Positions 32,140 through 40,806 of a stretch of DNA of 64,000 nucleotides are shown piece by piece (positions within the stretch are counted from its first letter, which is position 1; each line of letters opens with the position of its first letter). Location of the stretch: NCBI RefSeq assembly GCF_002284575.1, contig NZ_NPKJ01000068.1, positions 1 through 64,000 of the forward strand, read 5' to 3'. The position numbers and the translations under genes are program-made. The DNA comes from Mesorhizobium temperatum (GTDB lineage Bacteria; Pseudomonadota; Alphaproteobacteria; Rhizobiales; Rhizobiaceae). The notes under the pieces are model-generated. The model did not search any database. It had not been told where the DNA came from and saw nothing but the letters and a program-made list of their open reading frames with translations.

Positions 32140-32484
32140 TCAGTTTCCTTCGGTTTCGTCCTTGGTTTCCGCGAGAAAGGCGCCGAGTCGGTCGAGCCGC
32201 TGTTCCCAAGCCAGGCGCCGTTCGTTGATCCAGTGTTCGGCAGTCCTCAGCGCCTTCGGCTCGATCTGGCAGGTGCGCACCCGGCCGAGCTTTTCGGTGC
32301 GGACGAGACCGCTCGCCTCGAGCACGTTCAGGTGCTGGACGACCGCCGACAGCGACATCGCCAGCGGCTCGGCCAACTGGCTTACCGAGGCGGGGCCGCA
32401 CGACAGCCGCTCCACCATGTGCCGCCGCGCCGGGTCGGCGAGCGCCTGGAACATCAGGTCGAGCTGGGCGGTATCCTGCAGCAT
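32140..32484 (-). CDS. ArsR-family regulator
   Basis: A 114-residue winged-helix protein, start MLQDTAQLDLMFQALADPAR at 32484. HTH segment ASVSQLAEPLAMSLSAVVQH, then LNVLEASGLVRTEKLGRVRT and an extended C-terminal helix. There are no metal-binding cysteines. The longer frame would run into the GST gene, so the shorter start is used. It lies five bases after the GST stop and 10 bases before the AHSA1 gene. It probably regulates this operon. Confidence 0.92.
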   Translation of the reverse strand: MLQDTAQLDLMFQALADPARRHMVERLSCGPASVSQLAEPLAMSLSAVVQHLNVLEASGLVRTEKLGRVRTCQIEPKALRTAEHWINERRLAWEQRLDRLGAFLAETKDETEGN

Positions 32485-32489
32485 CGGGC

Positions 32490-33146
32490 TTAGCCGTTGT
32501 TGTAGGGGAAGAGCTTGAAATAGGGCTGCGCTTCCTCGATCACGCGGGCGACAGACGGGCGTTGCAGCAACCGGTCGTGGTAGCGTCTCACCGCCGAATA
32601 TTTGTCGCCGAACGGCTCGACCTTGTTGGCGTAGAACAATGCCGGGGCGGCGGCGCAATCGGCCATGGTGAAGGCCTCGCCCATCGCCCATGTCCTCGAC
32701 TGCATGTCCTGTTCGATGATGGCGTAGGCGCTGCGCAGCTGGGCGCGTGCCTCCTCGACGCCGAACGGATCGGTCTTGCCTTCCGGCCGCAGGCGGTCGC
32801 CGACGATCTTCTGCATCGGGTGCTGCACGTAAAAGTCATAGAAGCGGTCGGCGAGGCGGGTCTGGCGGGCGAGATCGATGTCGGCAGGGATCAGCTCGAC
32901 CGGTCCGGGATAATTCGCGTTGAGATATTCGATGACGATCGTCGATTCCGGCACCGTCCGGTCCAGCGTTTCATCGCGCAGCACCGGCATCTTGCCCGCC
33001 GGCGACAATTTCAGGAACGCCGCGCGCGACTGTTCATTGCCGAGATCGACGACGACCGACGTGAACGGCGTGCCGTTCTCATAGAGCGCGATCAGCGGCT
33101 TCCAGCAGAAGGAGGCCAGCGGATGGAGATGCATCGCCAAGGACAT
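32490..33146 (-). CDS. glutathione S-transferase
   Basis: A 218-residue GST. Start MSLAMHLHPLASFCWKPLIA is chosen because AAGGGAA lies upstream. The thioredoxin-like half has KLSPAGKMPVLRDETLDRTV (cis-Pro loop) and PESTIVIEYLNANYPG; the all-helical half holds FTMADCAAAPALFYANKVEP. Detoxifies electrophiles with glutathione; substrate unknown. It is the first gene of the GST-ArsR-AHSA1 operon. Confidence 0.92.
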   Translation of the reverse strand: MSLAMHLHPLASFCWKPLIALYENGTPFTSVVVDLGNEQSRAAFLKLSPAGKMPVLRDETLDRTVPESTIVIEYLNANYPGPVELIPADIDLARQTRLADRFYDFYVQHPMQKIVGDRLRPEGKTDPFGVEEARAQLRSAYAIIEQDMQSRTWAMGEAFTMADCAAAPALFYANKVEPFGDKYSAVRRYHDRLLQRPSVARVIEEAQPYFKLFPYNNG

Positions 33147-33209
33147 CGTTTTGCTCGTTCCCTTGATGGTTCGCCGCTGCATCGTTTACAGAGCTCAACA
33201 CTGAAGCGA

Positions 33210-34091
33210 TTACTTAACTATTGCCGATGGTGTGTCAAGGTCCGGCTCCGCGCTTATCTGGCCTTGGCAATGGGCGACGATGGCATCAACGATCGCGGCC
33301 CAATCGTCGGGATGGAGTTCGTGGCCGCCGCCTTCAATGCGGACAAGCCTCGCGCCGGCAACTGCTTCGGCCAGAGCGGCGCCATGCTCGACCGGAAAGA
33401 TCGGATCCTCGGTGCCGTGGATAACGAGGAGCGGCGCCGTCATTTGACCCAGCCGCCCCTTCCAGTCCTCCCCGCCCTTGAGCATGAAATGATTGGTCGC
33501 GCTTAGAAAACCGCCGGACCGGTCGTAGTCCTGTTCGACGAAAGCCCTCGTTCGCTTCTCGTCGAAGGGATGCGCGGTGCCTGCGATCGCATGCGCGTCC
33601 TTGACGATGAAGTCGACCACCTGGGCTCGGTCAGACCAGTCGACCTTCGCGCCTTCGACCGAATGCTTCATATAGGCCTCGGTCGTGCCAGGCAGATGCG
33701 ACGTGTCGATTCCTACAGGAGAAGTGCTGATCGCTGTAAGCGAGACGACCCGCGATGGATATTTCAGCGCCACAAGCTGCGCGATCATGCCGCCCATCGA
33801 CATGCCGACCACGTGCGCTTTCGCGACGCCATGGCCGTCGAGAACGCGGATGGCGTCGTCCGCCATGTCGTCGAATGTGTACGGCGGCTCGCCCGGCGCA
33901 TATTTGATCGAACGGCCGGTATCGCGATTGTCATAGCGGATCACGAACAGACCCTTGCCGGCCAGTGTCCGGCAGAACGCCTCCGGCCACCAGAGCATAG
34001 AAGCCATGGCGCCCATGATCAGCAGCACCGATGGGTGCGCGGGGTTGCCAAACGTCTGGGACGCGATTTCGGGTTCCGCAGCTTTCATCAT
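33210..34091 (-). CDS. alpha/beta hydrolase
   Basis: A 293-residue protein, start MMKAAEPEIASQTFGNPAHP at 34091 with GGGAGGAG upstream. Catalytic triad motifs: nucleophile elbow VGMSMGGMIAQLVA, acid HGTEDPIFPVEHG, and histidine GGGHELHPDDW. It resembles non-heme haloperoxidase/esterase-type hydrolases. Substrate unknown. It is divergent from an HxlR regulator gene and the palindrome between them is probably its control site. Confidence 0.9.
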   Translation of the reverse strand: MMKAAEPEIASQTFGNPAHPSVLLIMGAMASMLWWPEAFCRTLAGKGLFVIRYDNRDTGRSIKYAPGEPPYTFDDMADDAIRVLDGHGVAKAHVVGMSMGGMIAQLVALKYPSRVVSLTAISTSPVGIDTSHLPGTTEAYMKHSVEGAKVDWSDRAQVVDFIVKDAHAIAGTAHPFDEKRTRAFVEQDYDRSGGFLSATNHFMLKGGEDWKGRLGQMTAPLLVIHGTEDPIFPVEHGAALAEAVAGARLVRIEGGGHELHPDDWAAIVDAIVAHCQGQISAEPDLDTPSAIVK

Positions 34092-34110
34092 GATCGCAGT
34101 CTCCTCCCTA

Positions 34111-34137
34111 CAACTGATTGCATTTTGCAATCAGTTG
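34111..34137. promoter_or_regulatory. candidate HxlR operator (12-3-12 inverted repeat)
   Basis: Perfect 12-base arms CAACTGATTGCA and TGCAATCAGTTG around TTT lie 20 bases before the hydrolase start and 53 bases before the HxlR start. The symmetry and location strongly suggest an operator for the dimeric HxlR-family protein. AT-rich sequence with a -10-like TATGAT follows toward the regulator gene. Confidence 0.65.
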
Positions 34138-34189
34138 CACGATAATAAAACTGATATGATAATGCAACCGGTTTCTTTCGGAGAATCGC

Positions 34190-34717
34190 ATGAGCATCGA
34201 TCGCCGGTCTGGGTGCCCGATCAACCTGTCGCTTGAAGTGTTTGGCGACCGGTGGAGCCTGATCATTCTTCGCGACATGATTTTCGGCGGCAAACGCCAC
34301 TTTCGCGACCTGCTCAACGGATCGCTGGAACGCATCGCTTCCAACATCCTCGCCGATCGGCTGAAGCGGCTGATGGAGCTCGGCATGCTGACCAGGGCCG
34401 ACGATCCCACCCACAAGCAGAAGGCGATCTACAGCCTGACCGAAATGGCGATAACGCTGGTGCCGATCCTGGCGTATCTCGGCGCCTGGGGTCGCGTCTG
34501 GCTGCCGGTCAGCGAGGAACTCTCGATCCGCGCCGAGCTTCTGGAAAAGGGCGGCCCGCCGATGTGGGAAAAGTTCATGGACGAACTGCGCCATGAACAT
34601 CTGGGCACGCCTTCCGATACGCCGCCGGATGCCACCGTGCGTGCGAGTTTGCAGGCTGGATACGAGGCGGTTGTCGCCCGAAAGGCGCCGGGCGCCGGGT
34701 GCGATCCTGATGCCTGA
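34190..34717 (+). CDS. HxlR-family transcriptional regulator
   Basis: A 175-residue protein starting MSIDRRSGCPINLSLEVFGD. The HxlR hallmarks are present: Cys near the N terminus (SGCPINLSLE), GDRWSLIILRDMIFGGKRHF, and winged-helix ASNILADRLKRLMELGMLTR. The N-terminal Cys senses redox or electrophiles in some members; whether that applies here is unknown. It probably controls the divergent hydrolase. Confidence 0.92.
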   Translation: MSIDRRSGCPINLSLEVFGDRWSLIILRDMIFGGKRHFRDLLNGSLERIASNILADRLKRLMELGMLTRADDPTHKQKAIYSLTEMAITLVPILAYLGAWGRVWLPVSEELSIRAELLEKGGPPMWEKFMDELRHEHLGTPSDTPPDATVRASLQAGYEAVVARKAPGAGCDPDA

Positions 34718-34796
34718 CCAACTTATTTTCCCCATCGCAGACCGGCTCTGCTATTAAGGGATTGAAAGCCATAATTTACGGGATTGGAAAAAGCCC

Positions 34797-35027
34797 TTGG
34801 TTGAGAACTCTAAGGATACTGCCCGCGCGCGGGCCGATTTGCGTTTCAAGAAGCAGGAAGAGGCAGCCACGGTTCGTCAGAAGGCGATGGCGGAATATGT
34901 CGCCGAGAGCGACGCCCGCCAGATAAAGACCAACAAACTGAGGGCGCTGCGCCTCGCCAAGGAAGCGGAAGATCTCGCCAATGCGCCGGCTGCTCCGGCA
35001 AAGAAGCCGCGCGCCAAGAAAAAATAG
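34797..35027 (+). CDS. DUF6481-type basic micro-protein
   Basis: A 76-residue protein from a TTG at 34797 (MVENSKDTARARADLRFKKQ), helical and rich in Lys, Arg and Ala, with a basic tail (PAKKPRAKKK). It resembles the conserved rhizobial DUF6481 family. The TTG start is the only one in frame upstream; a weak G-rich stretch precedes it. Possibly nucleic-acid binding; function unknown. Confidence 0.65.
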   Translation: MVENSKDTARARADLRFKKQEEAATVRQKAMAEYVAESDARQIKTNKLRALRLAKEAEDLANAPAAPAKKPRAKKK

Positions 35028-35040
35028 AGCTGGTTCCTTG

Positions 35041-35086
35041 CGCATGACGCTGGAAGCCGGAATCGGTTTCCGGAAAAGATCATGCG
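35041..35086. repeat. dispersed palindromic repeat, copy c
   Basis: CGCATGA (35041-35047) pairs with TCATGCG (35080-35086) around an inner stem built on GGAA..TTCC. Same layout as copies at 42.1 and 42.4 kb but without the second TACAGCG hairpin. Confidence 0.7.
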
Positions 35087-35160
35087 ATGATTCAAAGCAG
35101 CCGCCACCGCGGGCATCAAGGCGGCTGGCTTAACCGCCGACCCAGGCTAAGGCCGGGCCT

Positions 35161-35562
35161 CTAGTTCACGTTTATGTCACGAGTGGCCGCCCGCATCGAC
35201 ACCGAGAAACCGGCCAGGACGTCGACCAGTGCGATGACCATCAGCGTGAAGAAGACCGAGTGCGCCGCACCCTTCACCAGCAGGAACTCGACCAGGAACG
35301 CCACGAAGACGAAGGTCGACAACAGGTGGTCCATGACCGAAGCGTTTGACGTGCGCGTCGATTTCACGATTTCGATGAAGAAAAGGATCAGCCCGATCAG
35401 CACGATCAGATCGCCGAGCGTCATAGAGAACACCCCGCCCGACATCATGCGGATCGAGAACATTTCGCTTGCCCAGGGGTCGTCGCCGCCGCCGAATATT
35501 CCCAGAAGCCCGAGATTATAGAGGACGAAGGGCACGATCAGCAGCGGGATGGCACCGAACAT
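35161..35562 (-). CDS. hypothetical integral membrane protein
   Basis: A 133-residue protein with about four spans: MFGAIPLLIVPFVLYNLGLL, a loop with DDPWASEMFSIRMMSGGVFS, LGDLIVLIGLILFFIEIV, and two C-terminal spans. This pattern of conserved rhizobial membrane proteins has no assigned role. No partner gene is in the same direction nearby. Confidence 0.75.
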   Translation of the reverse strand: MFGAIPLLIVPFVLYNLGLLGIFGGGDDPWASEMFSIRMMSGGVFSMTLGDLIVLIGLILFFIEIVKSTRTSNASVMDHLLSTFVFVAFLVEFLLVKGAAHSVFFTLMVIALVDVLAGFSVSMRAATRDINVN

Positions 35563-35750
35563 CAGGCGGCTCCGATTGGACAGCCTTCTCTAGTATGCGC
35601 TCGGCGTTCGCCGTCAAGAAATTTCGCACATGACCGCGAACACGGACAAAGACCGTGCGAAATAACAGTGCCAGCCGGCCCGGCTACCATCCGATATGGC
35701 TGTCGGGATGTCTGAAATTGACTCGGTGGACGATCATCTGCGCACAATGC

Positions 35751-35779
35751 AAAAAGACCGGCGCAATGGCCGGTCCTTC
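35751..35779 (-). terminator. terminator after rpmF
   Basis: On the minus strand GACCGGC pairs with GCCGGTC around a short loop and is followed by a run of five Ts, 45 bases past the rpmF stop. Confidence 0.8.
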
Positions 35780-35806
35780 GATAGGCACAAACCGTCGAAA
35801 GCTGTT

Positions 35807-35989
35807 TCAGCTTTCCTTCGGTTCCAGAACCTGGCGACCGCGATACATGCCGGTCTTCATGTCGATATGATGCGGGCGGCGCATCTCGCCGGAATTCTTG
35901 TCCTCGACATAGGTCGGGGCCTTCAAGGCGTCGGCCGAACGGCGCATGCCGCGCTTCGACGGAGAGGTTTTTCGTTTCGGTACGGCCAT
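35807..35989 (-). CDS. rpmF: 50S ribosomal protein L32
   Basis: A 60-residue protein, MAVPKRKTSPSKRGMRRSAD, then GEMRRPHHIDMKTGMYRGRQ. This is alphaproteobacterial bL32, which lacks the zinc cysteines seen in some other bacteria. It joins the large ribosomal subunit. The gene lies between a membrane protein and mtgA, on the same strand as mtgA, 138 bases downstream of it. Confidence 0.96.
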   Translation of the reverse strand: MAVPKRKTSPSKRGMRRSADALKAPTYVEDKNSGEMRRPHHIDMKTGMYRGRQVLEPKES

Positions 35990-36127
35990 GGATATGCTCC
36001 ACTACATGGTCAAAATGCCCCGGCTGCCCTCGTGAAAGGGCCGCGTCAGGGCCGGAATCTGAGAAAGTCGGGTGCCTATACACGCCCTGCGCCGTTTTGG
36101 CCAGCGCCGTCGCGAATTTTTTTTAAG

Positions 36128-36898
36128 CTATCGCAGACAGCCGACATAGGCGCCGGACCGGCCTGCACGCCGCTCGATCAGCGCCGCCAGCCGCCTCAGC
36201 CCCGGTCCGGGCTTCGCCGGGTTGCGTGCGATCGGGTTCGGCAAGGTGACGGCAAGCAGTGCCGCCTGGCGACGCGACAATCGTTTTGCCGAAACTCCGA
36301 AATGGTGCTGGGCGGCGGCCTCGATGCCATAGATGCCCGGCCCCCATTCGGCGATATTGAGATAGATTTCCATAATGCGCCGTTTCGACATCACCATGTC
36401 GACATAGACGGCCAGCGGCAGCTCGACGACTTTCCGGACCGAGCCCAGCGGCCGCGACCACAGATAAAGGTTCTTCACGGTCTGCATGGTGATGGTCGAT
36501 GCGCCGCGCGTCATCTCCCCGGCCAAGGCATCGTCGACCACGCCCCTCAACTCGCCAAGGTCGATGCCGCGATGGAAACAGAACTGCCCGTCCTCCGACA
36601 TGATGACCGAATTCGCAAGCGCCGGCGCCACATCGTCGATCGAGACCCAGCGCCGGTCATAGCCGGAAAACGTCGCCAGATCCTTCAGCATCAGTGTCGA
36701 TACCGGATGCACGAACGGCGGCAGATAGAGAAAGGTCAGCACCACCGGCATCAGCGCCAGCACGACGGCGACGGTGATACCGCGCCGGACCCAGTGCCGG
36801 GGCCAACGTTTGAGACCGATGCGGTTGCCGCGTTTCGGCCTCACCATGTCCAGCCCTTCGGTTTCGTGATCGACGATCGGTTCCGCCAAGCCGCTCAA
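36128..36898 (-). CDS. mtgA: monofunctional biosynthetic peptidoglycan transglycosylase
   Basis: Polymerises lipid II into glycan strands on the outer face of the inner membrane. A 256-residue protein with one N-terminal span (RGITVAVVLALMPVVLTFLY) and the family 51 domain. It has catalytic Glu in SEDGQFCFHRGIDL, GASTITMQTVKNLYLW, SKRRIMEIYLNIAEWG and AAQHHFG. There is no transpeptidase domain, which separates it from class A PBPs. The start is fixed by family length. Confidence 0.94.
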   Translation of the reverse strand: MSGLAEPIVDHETEGLDMVRPKRGNRIGLKRWPRHWVRRGITVAVVLALMPVVLTFLYLPPFVHPVSTLMLKDLATFSGYDRRWVSIDDVAPALANSVIMSEDGQFCFHRGIDLGELRGVVDDALAGEMTRGASTITMQTVKNLYLWSRPLGSVRKVVELPLAVYVDMVMSKRRIMEIYLNIAEWGPGIYGIEAAAQHHFGVSAKRLSRRQAALLAVTLPNPIARNPAKPGPGLRRLAALIERRAGRSGAYVGCLR

Positions 36899-36976
36899 TC
36901 CATGCTGCTCCCTGCCCCGGCATAATGGCGCTTGGCTTCTTGCGCAACGTCTGAGTGTCGGCTACCCGTCCCCGGC

Positions 36977-37894
36977 ATGACGAAAGACGATCAAATACCG
37001 TTCGAGGCAGCGCTTGTCGCACGCACAGAGCCGATTGAGGCGCTGCTCAGGCAGTTGCTCGGCGACCGCCCGCTTTCAGGCGAGATCGAGCGGCCGCAGC
37101 GTCTGATGGAGGCGATGCGCCACGGCGTGCTGAACGGCGGCAAGCGCCTGCGCCCCTTCCTGGTCATGGAAAGCGCCGCGCTGTTTTCCGCCGACGGCGA
37201 GGCGGCGCTGCGCGTGGCGGCCGCGCTCGAATGCGTGCATTGCTATTCGCTGATCCATGACGATCTGCCGGCCATGGACGACGACGATTTGCGCCGCGGC
37301 CAACCGACCGTGCACAAGGCCTTCGACGAGGCGACCGCCATCCTCGCCGGCGACGCCTTGCTGGCGCTCGCCTTCGACATCATTGCCGACGAAGCGACGA
37401 TGCTGCCGGCCGAGCGACGGGCGGCGCTGGTGCTGGCGCTGGCCCGCGCCGCCGGAGCCGGCGGCATGGTCGGCGGCCAGATGCTCGATCTCGAAGCCGA
37501 GCGTATCAGGCCGGACGAAGCCGGCATTATCCGGCTTCAGGCGATGAAGACCGGCGCGTTGATCCGCTTCGCCTGCGAGGCGGGCGCAATCCTTGCCGGC
37601 GCGGCAGCGGCCGACCGTGAAAGACTGGCGGAGTTCGGCTCGGCGATCGGGCTTGCTTTTCAACTTGCCGACGACCTGCTCGATCTGACGGCGGATGCGC
37701 ACCAGATGGGCAAGGCGACCGGCAAGGATGCCGCCGCCGGCAAGGCGACGCTGGTGGCACTGCACGGCGCGAACTGGGCGCGGGACCAGCTTCAAGGCCT
37801 CGTCGGCCAGGCCCACGCCTTGCTTCATCCCTATGGCGAAGACGCCGTGCTTCTGAAGCAGGCAGCGAAATTCGTGGCGGCCCGCAACAGTTGA
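36977..37894 (+). CDS. ispA: polyprenyl (farnesyl/geranylgeranyl-type) diphosphate synthase
   Basis: Condenses isopentenyl diphosphate with allylic diphosphates. A 305-residue protein, start MTKDDQIPFEAALVARTEPI at 36977. First Asp-rich motif in LIHDDLPAMDDDDLRRGQPT (DDxxxxD form), GGKRLRPFL before it, second motif AFQLADDLLDLT. The bulky region upstream of the first motif suggests a short-chain product such as farnesyl diphosphate; ispA is used on that basis. Divergent from mtgA. Confidence 0.88.
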   Translation: MTKDDQIPFEAALVARTEPIEALLRQLLGDRPLSGEIERPQRLMEAMRHGVLNGGKRLRPFLVMESAALFSADGEAALRVAAALECVHCYSLIHDDLPAMDDDDLRRGQPTVHKAFDEATAILAGDALLALAFDIIADEATMLPAERRAALVLALARAAGAGGMVGGQMLDLEAERIRPDEAGIIRLQAMKTGALIRFACEAGAILAGAAAADRERLAEFGSAIGLAFQLADDLLDLTADAHQMGKATGKDAAAGKATLVALHGANWARDQLQGLVGQAHALLHPYGEDAVLLKQAAKFVAARNS

Positions 37895-37921
37895 CGCTGT
37901 TCCAACTGTACTCCCGACGTC

Positions 37922-38830
37922 TTACGGCGCGCCGTATAGCCAAGGAGGGTTGGTGAACTGTTCGGCCAGAAAATCCACGAACACGCGCACACGCGGCGAC
38001 AGAATTCGACCAGGCGGATAAACAGCGCAGATTGGCGGTCCGTCATGATGATTGTATCCGGTGAGCAATGCGGTCAGCCTGCCTACCCTGATGTCCGGCC
38101 CGACCAATATCTCCGACATGCGGATGATGCCGACACCGGCGAGCGCCAGCCGGCGCAGGGCTTCGGTGCTGTTGGCCTCTATCGGGCTGCGGATACGCAT
38201 GCTTTGCGGACCGTCCGGGCCATCGAATTCCCAGATGTTGAGGCCGCCGCGTGATGTGATGCCGAGACATGTATGATGTTGAAGGTCGCCTGGCGTCATC
38301 GGTGTGCCGTGTTTTTCGAGATACCGAGGTGACGCGCAAATGACACGGTGATTGGGCGCCAGCCGCCGCACCACCAGCCTGGAATCGCTGTGGGCGGCAA
38401 CACGCACGGCGACGTCCGTCTCCTCAGCCAACAGGTCAACAATCGCATCTGTAAACATCAGCTCGAGCTCAATGGCCGGATAACGATCGATGAAAGCCGG
38501 CAACAACGGCACGATCAAACGATGGCCGAAGGCGCTCGGAAGACTGACGCGCAGCCGGCCGCGCGGTTCTGCGCCGGGTTGAATCGCGATTTCAGCCTCT
38601 TTGATGTCGTTCAGGATACGGCGAGCGCTGTCGGCATAGGTGCTGCCTTCCGCAGTCAAGCTGATGCGCCGCGTCGAGCGCTGCAGCAAGCGCACGCCGA
38701 GGCGGGATTCCAGGCGACCTACGATTTTGCTGACGGCCGAGGGGGTCATCCGCAGCCGGCGCGCCGCCGCCGAGAAGTCGCCTTCCTCGACAACCGACAG
38801 GAACACACCCATCGTTTCTTGCCGGTCCAT
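37922..38830 (-). CDS. LysR-family regulator
   Basis: A 302-residue protein. HTH domain: GVFLSVVEEGDFSAAARRLR, MTPSAVSKIVGRLESRLGV, and RLLQRSTRRISLTAEG. An effector-binding domain (about 90-295) follows. It is divergent from a short gene at 38943 and its own promoter region contains TATAAT-like sequence near 38892. Target gene and ligand unknown. Confidence 0.92.
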   Translation of the reverse strand: MDRQETMGVFLSVVEEGDFSAAARRLRMTPSAVSKIVGRLESRLGVRLLQRSTRRISLTAEGSTYADSARRILNDIKEAEIAIQPGAEPRGRLRVSLPSAFGHRLIVPLLPAFIDRYPAIELELMFTDAIVDLLAEETDVAVRVAAHSDSRLVVRRLAPNHRVICASPRYLEKHGTPMTPGDLQHHTCLGITSRGGLNIWEFDGPDGPQSMRIRSPIEANSTEALRRLALAGVGIIRMSEILVGPDIRVGRLTALLTGYNHHDGPPICAVYPPGRILSPRVRVFVDFLAEQFTNPPWLYGAP

Positions 38831-38942
38831 GTCATCTATTCCAATTCGTCACAGATAAACGGAATTTATCACCGATTATCGGCGCACGCACTATATAATA
38901 TGATTTCCTCCTCAGCATCCAAAATACCGGCGAGGAGGTGCG

Positions 38943-39128
38943 ATGCGTTCAGAACAGCCAAACCTGCGCGATGCTCACGAACTGCATCGGTGGGCACGTC
39001 GCCAGCGCAGCGCCGCAATTGGCCGGTTATGCCTTCGGATTGTCCGCGTGCTCATTCGGTCACGGCAAAAAATGAGGAACCGCTCAAGGAGCAACGTCCG
39101 GGCTAGCGCAGCCGGCCGATCGGAATGA
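38943..39128 (+). CDS. DUF1127-like small protein, possibly truncated
   Basis: Start ATG preceded by GAGGAGG. MRSEQPNLRDAHELHRWARR, then AAIGRLCLRIVRVLIRSRQ, resembles the Arg/Trp-rich beginning of longer DUF1127 proteins, but the expected LDDRxLxDIGL end is missing and the C-terminal part is basic and irregular. It overlaps the methyltransferase gene by 26 bases tail-to-tail. It may be broken by a frameshift. It is next to LysR, which could control it. Confidence 0.45.
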   Translation: MRSEQPNLRDAHELHRWARRQRSAAIGRLCLRIVRVLIRSRQKMRNRSRSNVRASAAGRSE

Positions 39129-39840
39129 TTTCGGGCGATGTCGGAGCGTATGGCTCGCCACGCCAGTTGCCGAGCCATACTTCGACGACCAGCCCGGTCT
39201 GGTCCAGCATCTGCGCAAGGCTTTCCTTTGTCGGGAAGGCGATTTTCGATTCGGCGCTGAGCACCCGTCCGCTGTCGGGAATTTCGTAATGGGTGGAGTA
39301 AGTGACGACACCGGTAGCGGGATCGTGCCGGAAATCGTTCCACGCTCTTACCGTGCCCAATCCGGGATGACTCAGTTCCCGTTCGGACCGTTCCGGCGTC
39401 CACTCGAGCCATTCCTCCGTGGCTGGATTTCGCGTGTCGAAGATGAAGCGCCCATCGGGAGCCAGATGAGCAGCGATCGTGCGAAGCACCGCCTCTCGAT
39501 CTTCTGGCGTGAGGAACACCTGGAAGGCGTGCCCGGTCAAAAGCACCAGATCGAAGCGTCGTCCGAGCCGGACGTTTCGGGCATCGGCATCGACCCAGTC
39601 GACCCTCTGCCCACCGGCTCGGCGGCGGGCGATATCGAGCATCGCCGGCGCCGGATCGACGCCGGTCACGCTGCGCCGGTTGGCGAGCGCGGCGGCCAAT
39701 TGTCCGGTGCCGCAACCGAGGTCGAGAACCGAGCCCGCATGCTTGGCAAAGCCGACGCAATAGTAGAAGTCCACGCCGCCTTCGTTCTCGATATCGTAGA
39801 ACTGGACGAGATCGGGATCGCTGTAGAGACGGTCGGTCAT
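39103..39840 (-). CDS. class I SAM-dependent methyltransferase
   Basis: A 245-residue protein, start MTDRLYSDPDLVQFYDIENE at 39840. SAM-binding motif I is VLDLGCGTGQLAAALANRRS, motif II-like VTGVDPAPAMLDIARRRAGG, and motif III-like FDLVLLTGHAFQVFL. The C-terminal part has a mixed sheet typical of small-molecule methyltransferases. Substrate unknown. A separate transglycosylase gene lies upstream on the same strand 89 bases away. Confidence 0.88.
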   Translation of the reverse strand: MTDRLYSDPDLVQFYDIENEGGVDFYYCVGFAKHAGSVLDLGCGTGQLAAALANRRSVTGVDPAPAMLDIARRRAGGQRVDWVDADARNVRLGRRFDLVLLTGHAFQVFLTPEDREAVLRTIAAHLAPDGRFIFDTRNPATEEWLEWTPERSERELSHPGLGTVRAWNDFRHDPATGVVTYSTHYEIPDSGRVLSAESKIAFPTKESLAQMLDQTGLVVEVWLGNWRGEPYAPTSPEIIPIGRLR

Positions 39841-39929
39841 GGTAAGCCTATAGCTGGAGCCATGGAGCAGCAGAATTCGTGAAATGAAAGCACAGCTTCG
39901 GCGGCTTGGCGGCCAATCGGTCGGTACCC

Positions 39930-40802
39930 TTACCGATTCCGCACCACAATGCATGCACCGCCGACGCTTTGCAGTTTCTGGCAGATGTTGTCGGCCTTGG
40001 CTTTGGAGTCGGCGCCGATCCGGACCGCATAGATGCCGCGCCTGCCGATCGGCGAGCGCACCCGGCTGACCACCGGATTATGCCCGCCAAGCAAGGCCGG
40101 AAACCGGCGCTTCACACCATTCCATTGATTGAGCGCGGCGGCGCGGCGGAAATTGCCAGCCACCTGCACGCCCCACGGCTTGATGTTGATCGACGCCATG
40201 GCCACGGTTTGGGACTTGATGACCGGCAGCTTGCGGCAGGCGACCGCGAAGCTCGCTTTCTTGTCGAGCGGCTGGATGGTGCCGGTATAGGCGGTGTCGG
40301 TGAACCTGTCGGCCGGCTCGCCCATGATATCCAGAACGTAGTTTTCGGTCTCCATCGGCAGGAAGCCACCGGAACTCAGCCAGCGCGATACCCGGCTTTC
40401 ACCGGCATTGTAGGCGGCGGCCGCCAGGCCCAGATTGCCGAAGCCGGTTTTCATTTCGGCGAGATATTTTGCCGAGGCGGGGATGGCCTGCTCGATATCG
40501 AAGGAATTGGCGAGACCGCGTATCTTGGCGGTACCCGGCATGAACTGGGCTATGCCTTCGGCGCCGACCGGACTGACCGCGTTGGGATCGAAGCGGCTTT
40601 CCTTCCAGATCAGCCGGGCAAAGAAATCCTTGGGCAGGCCGTTTTGATCAGCATGGGCCTCGATCAAGTTGCAAACACGGTCGAGCAGCCGCTGCTTGGC
40701 GGGGCGCGGCGGATCGGCGTGGGCGGCTGTCGCCCAGCCCAGCCCGCCAAGCAAAACCAACCCACCAAGCAAAATCGGCGTCGCCCACGGGAAGCGCCGC
40801 AT
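39930..40802 (-). CDS. SLT-family lytic transglycosylase with SPOR domain
   Basis: Cleaves peptidoglycan glycan strands in the periplasm. A 290-residue protein with a signal peptide (MRRFPWATPILLGGLVLLGG...AHA). The SLT domain has the catalytic Glu in FARLIWKESRFDPNAVSPVG, AEGIAQFMPGTAKIRGL and AAAAYNAGESRVSRWL. A C-terminal SPOR-like repeat follows (GIYAVRIGADSKAKADNICQ ... ACIVVR), which binds denuded glycan at septa. Start at 40802 because the longer frame is not coding. It starts four bases after ispG ends, so they form an operon. Confidence 0.92.
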   Translation of the reverse strand: MRRFPWATPILLGGLVLLGGLGWATAAHADPPRPAKQRLLDRVCNLIEAHADQNGLPKDFFARLIWKESRFDPNAVSPVGAEGIAQFMPGTAKIRGLANSFDIEQAIPASAKYLAEMKTGFGNLGLAAAAYNAGESRVSRWLSSGGFLPMETENYVLDIMGEPADRFTDTAYTGTIQPLDKKASFAVACRKLPVIKSQTVAMASINIKPWGVQVAGNFRRAAALNQWNGVKRRFPALLGGHNPVVSRVRSPIGRRGIYAVRIGADSKAKADNICQKLQSVGGACIVVRNR

Positions 40803-40806
40803 CGAC

